Shown: positions 58,301-64,000 of the stretch, piece by piece
Numbering within the stretch: position 1 is the first letter of the stretch
Layout: each line of letters opens with the position of its first letter
Assembly: GCF_000009765.2 (NCBI RefSeq)
Contig: NC_003155.5
Span: forward strand, 7,316,001-7,380,000
DNA length: 64,000 nucleotides
Origin: Streptomyces avermitilis MA-4680 = NBRC 14893
Lineage (GTDB): Bacteria; Actinomycetota; Actinomycetes; Streptomycetales; Streptomycetaceae
Reading direction: 5' to 3'
Notes under the pieces: model-generated
Told to the model about the DNA's origin: nothing
Database searches by the model: none
Seen by the model: the letters and a program-made list of their open reading frames with translations, nothing else
Position numbers and translations under genes: made by a program

Positions 58301-58491
58301 TCGATGTGGTGGGCGCCCGGCATGCCGTTGGCCGTGGGCGGGCCCTCATAGAACACCCATTCGGGGCGGCCCTCGGACTGCTCGAGGCTCTTGGCGAAGA
58401 TCTTCTGCTCGCGCCAGAAGTCGAGCACGGCGTGCTCGAGGGCGGGCAGGTCGACCTGGGCGGGCACCTGGCGGTACTGCGGCGGTTTCAT
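55348..58491 (-). CDS. ileS: Isoleucyl-tRNA synthetase
   Basis: Charges tRNA-Ile. The 1047-residue class I enzyme has the HIGH-equivalent in GPPTANGMPGAHH, the editing domain (LLVWTTTPWTLVSNTAVAAH), PASWYIRTT-like QPSWYIRTTAV, and KMSKS as DGRKMSKHLGNI. Its length and the GAHH/KMSKH variants are those of the type 2 (eukaryote-like) enzymes, which tend to resist mupirocin. ATG 58491 has GGAGGA upstream. A T-box leader of about 300 nt precedes it. Confidence 0.97.
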   Translation of the reverse strand: MKPPQYRQVPAQVDLPALEHAVLDFWREQKIFAKSLEQSEGRPEWVFYEGPPTANGMPGAHHIEARVFKDVFPRFRTMRGYHVARKAGWDCHGLPVELAVEKELGFSGKQDIEAYGIAEFNAKCRESVTRHTDAFEELTSRMGYWTDLNDPYRTMDPEYIESVWWSLKEIFNKGLLVQDYRVAPWCPQDETGLSDHELAQGYETIVDPSVYVRFPLTSGPLAGRAALLVWTTTPWTLVSNTAVAAHPDVTYVVATNGEEKLVVAEPLVEKALGEGWETTGETFTGAEMERWTYQRPFELVEFPAPAHYVVNAEYVTTEDGTGLVHQSPAFGEDDLKVCREYGLPVVNPVRTNGTFEEDVPLVGGVFFKKADEKLTEDLQNRGLLFKHIPYEHSYPHCWRCHTALLYYAQPSWYIRTTAVKDRLLQENEKTNWFPESVKHGRFGDWLNNNVDWALSRSRFWGTPLPLWTCEEGHLTCVGSRAELSELTGTDQSNLDPHRPFIDAVTFACPQDGCGRTATRVPEVIDAWYDSGSMPFAQWGYPYKNKELFESRYPAQFISEAIDQTRGWFYTLMAVGTLVFDKSSYENVVCLGHILAEDGRKMSKHLGNILQPIPLMDQHGADAVRWFMAAGGSPWAARRVGHGTIQEVVRKTLLTYWNTVAFQALYARTSGWAPSEADPAPADRPVLDRWLLSELHALTDQVTQALESYDTQRAGKLLSAFVDDLSNWYVRRSRRRFWQGDKAALRTLHEVVETVTRLMAPLTPFITERVWQDLVFPVTPGAPESVHLASWPEADLSAIDPELSKQMVLVRRLVELGRATRAESGVKTRQPLSRALVAVAGFETLDRELHAQITEELNVTSLAALSEVGGSLVDTTAKANFRALGKRFGKGVQAVAKAVAGADAAALSLALREGTASVEVDGETVTLAPDEVIITETPREGWSVASDSGATVALDLEITEELRQAGLARDAIRLIQEARKNSGLDVADRIALRWTSTDPEVIAALSEHSELIADEVLATDFAQGEADDTYGEPFTDESLSLTFRLRKA

Positions 58492-58539
58492 CGGCGAGCT
58501 TCCTCCGGCGGACTTTCTGCCTTCCGTCCGGAGGGACGA

Positions 58540-58800
58540 GAGCCGAGTCTTTCCGTACGCCGTGTGCGGCGCGCTCCCGCGGTACCACCCTCCTTGGCTC
58601 CCCGGCGCCCTGTGTGCACCGATGAGCCCCCTCATTGGGGTCGCGATGCCGGGTCTACTGGCTTCGGCTGCTGGGCCTCGGCGTTCTTCCGGCGGCTCCG
58701 GGGTGATCTTCGCGTCGCGCTCGCCCCCGGGCTTCCACCGTCCCCGGGTCGCTCCTGGCCGCGTCCGCCGCTACTCGTCCCCATCCACGCTTCTCGCTCC
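58540..58800 (-). promoter_or_regulatory. T-box leader of ileS
   Basis: On the minus strand the invariant T-box sequence AGGGTGGTACCGCGGG lies at 58591-58576. Upstream are paired segments and GAAGATCACC, where ATC could be the isoleucine specifier codon. TACACT (58810-58805) is a possible -10. No clear intrinsic terminator with a U run follows the T-box, and the ribosome site is near its 3' end. Translational control, as in other actinobacterial ileS T-boxes, is therefore likelier. Confidence 0.88.
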
Positions 58801-58810
58801 GCCCAGTGTA

Positions 58811-59105
58811 CGGCGCCGCGCGGACAGCGGCCGACCGGTTTTCCGGGGCCCGCGCGGAAGGCGGCAGGGGGGCCGGTACGGGCCGCGGACTGACCCGAAT
58901 GGCGAGGCGGCGGCGTCCGGATCCTGGGACGCCCGGCCCGGCGGATTACCCGGCGGAGAGCTGGGCACAACGCTGGAAGGCTTGCCGCGCGGCACCCGTG
59001 GGGCGGGCAAATCATGGGCGTGCCCCGTTGCCGCGGGCCAGAAGTCGATTTATCGTCCCAGCACGATTCGCGATCAAGATCACAATATGTGAAGGGGCCG
59101 CGGCC
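58811..59105. other. Gap between the ileS leader and the DksA-like gene
   Basis: This holds the divergent promoters. The sequence from about 59040 to 59100 is much richer in A/T than its surroundings (GATTTATCG, CACAATATG), as expected for a promoter and leader of the downstream gene. No gene is convincing in it. Confidence 0.5.
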
Positions 59106-60314
59106 ATGGTGGCGAAGAAGACCGCCGTACAGCAGTCGGCGTCGGGCAGATCCACGGGTTCAGCGGCCAAGGACGTCGATGGCGAGAAGAGTGCCCATGC
59201 AGTGGTTGCGAACGGCGCGCCCAAGCCGGTGAGGACGGTTCGTATGGACGCCGGAGGATCGGGAACGGAGGGCACGGCGGAGGCCGCGGGTGCTTCCTCG
59301 GCTGCGGGTGCTGCGGGTGCTGCGGGTGCTTCGGGGGCGAGGAAGACCGGGGGAACGAAGTCCGCCGCGAAGAAGACCACGGTCGCCGCGTCGGCCGGGG
59401 CCGCCACAAAAGCCGCGGCGAAGAAGATCACGGCGAAGAGAACCGCGGTGAAGAAGACCACGGTGAAGAAGAGCACGGCGAAGAAGTCCACGGTGAAGGA
59501 AACCGGCGTGCGGAAGACCGTCGCCCAGAAGGAGGCGGCGGCCTCGAAGGTGGCTCCTTCGAAGAGGCCGGACGAGGAGGAAGGCCCCGAGAGGCCGGCG
59601 GCGAAGAATGCGGCCGGGACGAAGGCGGCCGGGAAGAAGACAGCGGAGAAGGCCGCCGTCGCGAGGAAGACCGTTGCCAGGAAGAGTGCCGCAGCGAAGG
59701 GCGGTACCACGGAGGCCACCTCCCCGAAGAGCACCTCCACGAAGAGCACCTCCACGAAGAGTGCGGCCAAGAAGAGCACTGCCAAGAACGCGGGCGCGGC
59801 CGCGGCCGCGAAGCAGACGGGAGCCACGACAGTGGTTGCGAAGAAGACTCCTGGCACGGCCACGGCGGCGCAGAACCCCACCGCGGTCCCCAAGGCGCGG
59901 ATCGCCGCGGTGGAGCCCGGCGAGCTGGCCGTGCGCCCCGGCGAGGACCCGTGGACCCCCGAGGAGGTCGCGGAGGCACGCGCCGAACTTCAGGGCGAGG
60001 CGATCCGGCTGAGCACCGAGATCTCCTCGTCGGAGGCGGCGCTCGTCGGTCTGATGCGGGACTCCGGGGACGGTGCGGGCGACGACCAGGCGGACACCGG
60101 CACCAAGAACATCACGCGCGAGCACGAGATGGCTCTCGCCGCCAACGCGCGCGAGATGCTCGAACAGACCGAGCGGGCGCTGGAGCGGCTCGATGCCGGT
60201 ACGTACGGCCTCTGCGAGAACTGCGGCAACCCCATCGGCAAGGCGCGTATGCAGGCCTTCCCGCGGGCCACGCTGTGCGTCGAGTGCAAGCAGAAGCAGG
60301 AACGCCGTTACTGA
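59106..60314 (+). CDS. Histone H1-like/DksA-TraR fusion protein
   Basis: A 402-residue protein of two parts. Residues 1-265 are Lys/Ala/Thr-rich with KK-T/S repeats (AKKSTAKKSTVKET, TSTKSTSTKSAAKK), like the C-terminal tail of histone H1 and bacterial HU-H1 proteins; it should bind DNA. Residues 280-402 are a DksA/TraR domain with a coiled coil (AREMLEQTERALERLDAG) and a four-Cys zinc finger, GLCENCGNPIGKARM then TLCVECKQKQ. The coiled-coil tip lacks the paired Asp of E. coli DksA, so ppGpp-linked function is uncertain. ATG 59106 follows GAAGGGG. Also possible: GTG 59109. Confidence 0.88.
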   Translation: MVAKKTAVQQSASGRSTGSAAKDVDGEKSAHAVVANGAPKPVRTVRMDAGGSGTEGTAEAAGASSAAGAAGAAGASGARKTGGTKSAAKKTTVAASAGAATKAAAKKITAKRTAVKKTTVKKSTAKKSTVKETGVRKTVAQKEAAASKVAPSKRPDEEEGPERPAAKNAAGTKAAGKKTAEKAAVARKTVARKSAAAKGGTTEATSPKSTSTKSTSTKSAAKKSTAKNAGAAAAAKQTGATTVVAKKTPGTATAAQNPTAVPKARIAAVEPGELAVRPGEDPWTPEEVAEARAELQGEAIRLSTEISSSEAALVGLMRDSGDGAGDDQADTGTKNITREHEMALAANAREMLEQTERALERLDAGTYGLCENCGNPIGKARMQAFPRATLCVECKQKQERRY

Positions 60315-60392
60315 ATCCCTCCTGGGCACGTGGTCGGGTAGGGGCGTGTCGTACTCTCGTCCCCAGTCAGGCACCTAGGTTGAGGGACTCAC

Positions 60393-60995
60393 GTGGCAGA
60401 GGCGGAGCGCATCATCGGTACGCCGGATATCCCAGAGGCGGCGGGAGCCGAACCGGAGCAGGCCGACGGTGAGAGTGGCGGTGCCGGTGCCGGCACCGAG
60501 CGGCCCAAGGGCAGGCGCCGGATCGCCGTCCTGTTCGCCGTCGCCGCGCTCGCGTACGCCTTCGACCTCGTCAGCAAGCTGATCGTGGTCGCGAAGCTGG
60601 AGCACCACGCGCCGATCGAGATCATCGGGGACTGGCTGAGGTTCGAGGCGATCCGCAACGCGGGTGCGGCCTTCGGCTTCGGCGAGGCCTTCACCGTCAT
60701 CTTCACGGTGATCGCGGCGGCCGTGATCGTGGTGATCGCCCGCCTCGCGCGCAAGCTCTACAGCCTGCCCTGGGCGATCGCGCTCGGGCTGCTGCTCGGC
60801 GGTGCGCTGGGCAACCTCACCGACCGGATCTTCCGCTCGCCCGGTGTCTTCGAGGGCGCGGTCGTCGACTTCATCGCGCCCAAGCACTTCGCGGTGTTCA
60901 ACCTGGCGGACTCGGCGATCGTCTGCGGCGGCATCCTGATCGTGCTGCTGTCCTTCCGCGGGCTCGACCCGGACGGGACGGTCCACAAGGACTGA
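60393..60995 (+). CDS. lspA: Prolipoprotein signal peptidase
   Basis: Cleaves signal peptides of lipoproteins after diacylglyceryl transfer. The 200-residue protein has a long Glu/Gly-rich cytosolic N-terminus (about 45) and four helices. The catalytic Asp pair is in GNLTDRIFR and FNLADSAI; the conserved [11 protein letters not shown] is present. GTG 60393 starts MAEAERIIG. Next to rluD, as in many bacteria. Confidence 0.95.
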
Positions 60996-61024
60996 CGGTC
61001 GTGAGGCACTGACGGTCGTGAGGC
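60991..61024 (+). repeat. 17-bp perfect tandem duplication over the lspA stop codon
   Basis: ACTGACGGTCGTGAGGC occurs twice in tandem (60991-61007, 61008-61024). The first copy contains the lspA TGA stop. Confidence 0.9.
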
Positions 61025-61079
61025 ACGGATGTTCGAGCTCTGGTCAAGTGGTGTCGGACCTGTCCGGCATACTCGACGG

Positions 61080-62024
61080 GTGAGCACGATTCCCGAGATC
61101 CGTACCCTGCCCGTGCCGGACGGCCTGGAGGGCGAGCGCGTCGACGCCGCCATTTCCCGCATGTTCGGCTTTTCCCGCACGAAGGCGGCCGAGCTGGCCG
61201 CGGCAGGCAAGGTGCTGGTCGACGGCACGGTGGTCGGCAAATCCGAGCGCGTGCACGGCGGCGCCTGGCTCGAGGTGGAGATGCCGCAGGCCCCCGCGCC
61301 CGTGCAGATCGTCGCCGAGCCGGTCGAGGGCATGGAGATCGTGCACGACGACGACGACGTGCTCGTGATCGTCAAGCCGGTCGGCGTGGCCGCGCACCCG
61401 TCGCCCGGCTGGTCGGGCACGACCGTCATCGGCGGCCTCGCCGCCGCCGGGTACCGGATCTCCACCTCGGGCGCCGCCGAGCGCCAGGGCATCGTGCACC
61501 GCCTCGACGTGGGCACGTCGGGCCTGATGGTGGTCGCCAAGTCGGAGTACGCGTACACGTCGCTGAAGCGCCAGTTCAAGGAGCGCACGGTCGACAAGCG
61601 CTACCACGCGCTGGTGCAGGGCCACCCCGACCCGACCAGCGGCACGATCGACGCGCCCATCGGGCGTCATCCGAACCACGACTACAAGTGGGCGGTCACG
61701 GCCGAGGGCAAGCCCTCCGTCACGCACTACGACCTGATCGAGGCGTTCCGCGCGGCCTCCCTGCTCGACATCAAGCTGGAGACCGGGCGCACCCACCAGA
61801 TCCGCGTCCACATGTCGGCGCACCGCCACCCGTGCGTGGGCGACCTGACGTACGGCGCCGACCCGACGCTCGGCAAGCGACTCGGCCTCACCCGCCAGTG
61901 GCTGCACGCGGTGCGCCTCGGCTTCGAGCACCCCGGAGACGGCGAGTGGGTCGAGTTCGCCTGCGACTATCCCGCCGACCTCCAGCAGGCTCTGGACAAG
62001 GTGCGGGAGGAAAGCTACGCATGA
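61080..62024 (+). CDS. rluD: Ribosomal large subunit pseudouridine synthase RluD-like
   Basis: A 314-residue RluA-family enzyme, expected to make pseudouridines in helix 69 of 23S rRNA. N-terminal S4 domain ([20 protein letters not shown]), catalytic Asp in [18 protein letters not shown], and the later [14 protein letters not shown] and [14 protein letters not shown] 61080 is chosen; CATACT 7 nt upstream could be a -10, making the mRNA leaderless. ATG 61029 is an alternative. Overlaps the next gene by ATGA. Confidence 0.94.
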   Translation: MSTIPEIRTLPVPDGLEGERVDAAISRMFGFSRTKAAELAAAGKVLVDGTVVGKSERVHGGAWLEVEMPQAPAPVQIVAEPVEGMEIVHDDDDVLVIVKPVGVAAHPSPGWSGTTVIGGLAAAGYRISTSGAAERQGIVHRLDVGTSGLMVVAKSEYAYTSLKRQFKERTVDKRYHALVQGHPDPTSGTIDAPIGRHPNHDYKWAVTAEGKPSVTHYDLIEAFRAASLLDIKLETGRTHQIRVHMSAHRHPCVGDLTYGADPTLGKRLGLTRQWLHAVRLGFEHPGDGEWVEFACDYPADLQQALDKVREESYA

Positions 62025-62488
62025 GCGCGGCGTACGAGGTGCGGGTCGCGGAGGGTACTGCCGACCGTGAGGCGTGCTTCGCGGTCCGCAAGGAGGTCTT
62101 CGTCGTCGAGCAGCGCGTCCCGCAGGACATCGAGTACGACGCGTACGACGCCGGAGCCGTGCATGTGCTGGCGGTCCGGGACGACGGGGTGCCGCTCGGC
62201 ACCGGGCGGCTGCTGCACGGGGAGGCGGCCGCCGCCAAGACCGACGGCGACCTCACCGTGGGCTCCCTCGGGCGGCTCGCCGTGACGCAGGACGCGCGCG
62301 GCCTGGGTGTCGGCGCGGCGCTGGTCCGCGCCATCGAGGACGCGGCACGCGCGCGTGGCCTCGCGGCGGTCGACCTGCACGCCCAGACCCACGCCCTCGG
62401 TTTCTACGAGCGGCTGGGGTACGTGGTGTACGGACCGGAGTTCCTCGAGGCGGGGATACCGCATCGGGCGATGCGGCGCACGCTGTAA
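62021..62488 (+). CDS. GNAT acetyltransferase (ElaA-like)
   Basis: A 155-residue GNAT-fold protein. Starts [23 protein letters not shown] and has the acetyl-CoA loop [20 protein letters not shown] and the C-terminal [20 protein letters not shown]. It follows rluD with an ATGA overlap. Substrate is unknown. Confidence 0.9.
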   Translation: MSAAYEVRVAEGTADREACFAVRKEVFVVEQRVPQDIEYDAYDAGAVHVLAVRDDGVPLGTGRLLHGEAAAAKTDGDLTVGSLGRLAVTQDARGLGVGAALVRAIEDAARARGLAAVDLHAQTHALGFYERLGYVVYGPEFLEAGIPHRAMRRTL

Positions 62489-62555
62489 GGAAACCGCCCG
62501 TGGCACGCTGGACGTCTGGCCTTTCTTGATCGCCTAGACCGCCGGAGTGCTGACC

Positions 62556-64000
62556 GTGGATCAGTTGGCCCTGTTGTTCGTGCTTCTCCTCGGGGCCGTG
62601 GTGAGTGTCCCGGTGGGAGACCGGTTCGGGCTGCCCGCGCCGGTGCTGATGACGCTGCTCGGGATCGGCCTCGCCGTGGCGGACTTCGTGCCGAACGTGG
62701 ACATCCCGCCCGATCTGATCCTTCCCGCGCTGCTGCCGCCGCTGCTCTACGCCGCGGTGCGGCGGACGTCGTGGAGACAGTTCACCGCCAACAAGCGCCC
62801 GATCTTCCTGCTGGCTGTGGCGCTGGTGTTCGTCACCACGGCGGTCGTGGCGCTCGTCGCCGGCGCGATCGTGCCGGGGCTGCCGATCGCGGCCGCCGTG
62901 GCGCTCGGTGCGCTGGTCGCGCCGCCCGACCCGGTCGCGGCGACCGCCGTCGCGGGGCAGCTGGGGCTGCCGCGGCGACTGGTGTCGATCCTGGAGGGCG
63001 AGGGGCTCTTCAACGACGTCACGGCGATCGTTCTCTACCACGTCGCGATCGCCGCCGCCGTCAGCGGAACGTTCTCCCTGCCGAACGCCGTGCTCGACCT
63101 GGTGCTGTCCGCCGTGGTCGCGGTCGCCGTCGGGCTCGCGCTCGGCTGGGCCGCGAACAGGCTGATGGACCTGCTCGACGACGTCACGCTGCAGATCGGT
63201 CTGACGCTGCTGGTGCCGTACGCGTCGTACGTCCTGGCCGAGGAACTGCACGGGTCCGGGGTGCTCGCGGTGCTCACCACCGCGCTGTTCCTCGCGGAGT
63301 ACGCCACCGACGCGGACGACGTGATGACACGGCTCGCCGGGCACACGTTCTGGAACGTGGTGGACACCCTCGTCACCGGTGTCGCGTTCGGGCTGATCGG
63401 GCTCGAACTGCACAACGCCCTCAGGACGGCGTCCGGGCGGTGGGGCGAGATGCTGGGCTGGGCGGCGGCGATCGTGGCCGTGGTGGTGCTCGTACGGCTG
63501 GCGTATCTGCTGCCGGCGACCTGGCTGACCAAACGGCTGCACGCGAAACGGGACTACGACGAGGAGATCCCGACCTCGTGGCGCGAGACCGTCGTGATGT
63601 GGTGGGCCGGGATGCGGGGGGTGGCGTCCGCGGCCCTGGCGCTGGCCATTCCGCTGAAGATGGACGACGGGTCGCCGTTTCCGGACCGGGACGAGATCGT
63701 CTTCATCGCGTTCGGAGTGATCATGGGGACACTGGTGTTGCAGGGGCTGACGCTGCCGTGGCTGGTGAAGAGGCTGGGGGTGCGGGCCGACACGGGGAGC
63801 GAGAAGGCGTTCGAGAAGGCGTTGGCCATTCGGGCGGCGAAGGCGGCGAAGCGGCGGCTGCGGGAGATCGAGGACGTGGAGGAGTTGCCGGAGGAGCTGT
63901 CCGAGCAGTTGTTGCGGCGGGCGTTCGACATCGGGGCGCGGATCAGTCCTGATCTGGGGGACGAGGAGCGGCGGGAGGCGCACGAGCAGCGGGTCCGGCG
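62556..64000 (+). CDS. Na+/H+ antiporter of the CPA1 family, C-terminus cut by the window
   Basis: Open to the right edge; 481 codons are seen. About twelve helices, starting MDQLALLFVLLLGAVVSVPV. Ion-site motifs are VAPPDPVAATAVAG and LEGEGLFNDVTAIVLYHVAI (the ND motif), plus VMWWAGMRGVASAALALAIP late in the membrane part. A charged cytosolic tail begins at about 415 (EKAFEKALAIRAAKAAKRRL). GTG 62556 has GGAG 8 nt upstream. It exchanges Na+ or K+ for protons at the plasma membrane. Confidence 0.92.
   Translation, partial: MDQLALLFVLLLGAVVSVPVGDRFGLPAPVLMTLLGIGLAVADFVPNVDIPPDLILPALLPPLLYAAVRRTSWRQFTANKRPIFLLAVALVFVTTAVVALVAGAIVPGLPIAAAVALGALVAPPDPVAATAVAGQLGLPRRLVSILEGEGLFNDVTAIVLYHVAIAAAVSGTFSLPNAVLDLVLSAVVAVAVGLALGWAANRLMDLLDDVTLQIGLTLLVPYASYVLAEELHGSGVLAVLTTALFLAEYATDADDVMTRLAGHTFWNVVDTLVTGVAFGLIGLELHNALRTASGRWGEMLGWAAAIVAVVVLVRLAYLLPATWLTKRLHAKRDYDEEIPTSWRETVVMWWAGMRGVASAALALAIPLKMDDGSPFPDRDEIVFIAFGVIMGTLVLQGLTLPWLVKRLGVRADTGSEKAFEKALAIRAAKAAKRRLREIEDVEELPEELSEQLLRRAFDIGARISPDLGDEERREAHEQRVR

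Noticed and set aside
55186-58893. A 1235-codon plus-strand open frame opposite ileS
   Set aside because: It is a mirror of the ileS codons: in high-G+C DNA the complementary frame stays open. It lacks domains and an RBS, and ileS has full family motifs.

Overview
The window is chromosomal DNA of a Streptomyces or a very close relative. It has very high G+C, strong G/C third-codon bias, many GTG and TTG starts, short RBS or leaderless starts, and a division/cell-wall (dcw) cluster in the streptomycete arrangement: rsmH-ftsL-ftsI-murE-murF-mraY-murD-ftsW-murG-ftsQ-ftsZ-pgeF-yggS-sepF-yggT-divIVA, then ileS. murC, ftsA and mraZ are not present. I see no prophage, insertion sequence, CRISPR, rRNA or tRNA. 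The region reads as conserved core chromosome.

Left part (1-21 kb): a cut-off alpha/beta hydrolase, a PlsC-type acyltransferase, a MacRS-like two-component system and phosphofructokinase. Then aromatic biosynthesis: a fused anthranilate synthase behind a trp leader peptide and attenuator, and a class II DAHP synthase, with a secreted DUF1906 protein between them. Next come iron storage (bfd with an iron box, bfr), a molybdopterin oxidoreductase, a His-rich DUF4396 membrane protein behind a CsoR-like operator, an endonuclease IV family protein and a PASTA Ser/Thr kinase. Thiamine genes follow: thiO-thiS-thiG under a TPP riboswitch, and thiE behind a five-unit tandem repeat. A flavoprotein reductase, an Rv2175c-like DNA-binding protein and metF complete this part. 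The kinase, the Rv2175c-like protein, class II DAHP synthase, acyltransferase and dcw genes are also near one another in Mycobacterium tuberculosis, so the neighbourhood is old.

Middle part (21-37 kb): a membrane protein with a Tyr/Gln/Gly-rich tail, a CrtI-like flavoprotein, a DUF4126 membrane protein with a MacR-like box upstream, and a self-contained operon (degenerate ABC ATPase, YhgE/Pip membrane protein, TetR regulator) behind a 28-bp palindrome. Then a HEPN-family protein, a methyltransferase, DUF3040, the MoxR-DUF58-transglutaminase operon and a beta-carbonic anhydrase.

Right part (37-64 kb): the dcw cluster, tightly packed with many ATGA/GTGA overlaps and internal promoters (ftsW, ftsZ). 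It makes lipid II precursors (MurE, MurF, MraY, MurD, MurG), builds the septum (FtsZ, SepF, FtsQ, FtsL, FtsW, FtsI) and directs polar growth (DivIVA). Two strong convergent terminators separate it from ileS, which has a T-box leader. Beyond lie a histone H1-like/DksA fusion, lspA, rluD, a GNAT acetyltransferase and a Na+/H+ antiporter cut by the right edge.

The most interesting signals are the MacR-like box, the CsoR-type operator with a His-rich DUF4396 gene, a 61-codon leader ORF coupled to rsmH, the iteron-like array before thiE, matching palindromes before two adjacent genes, and the TetR operator with a catalytically odd ABC ATPase.
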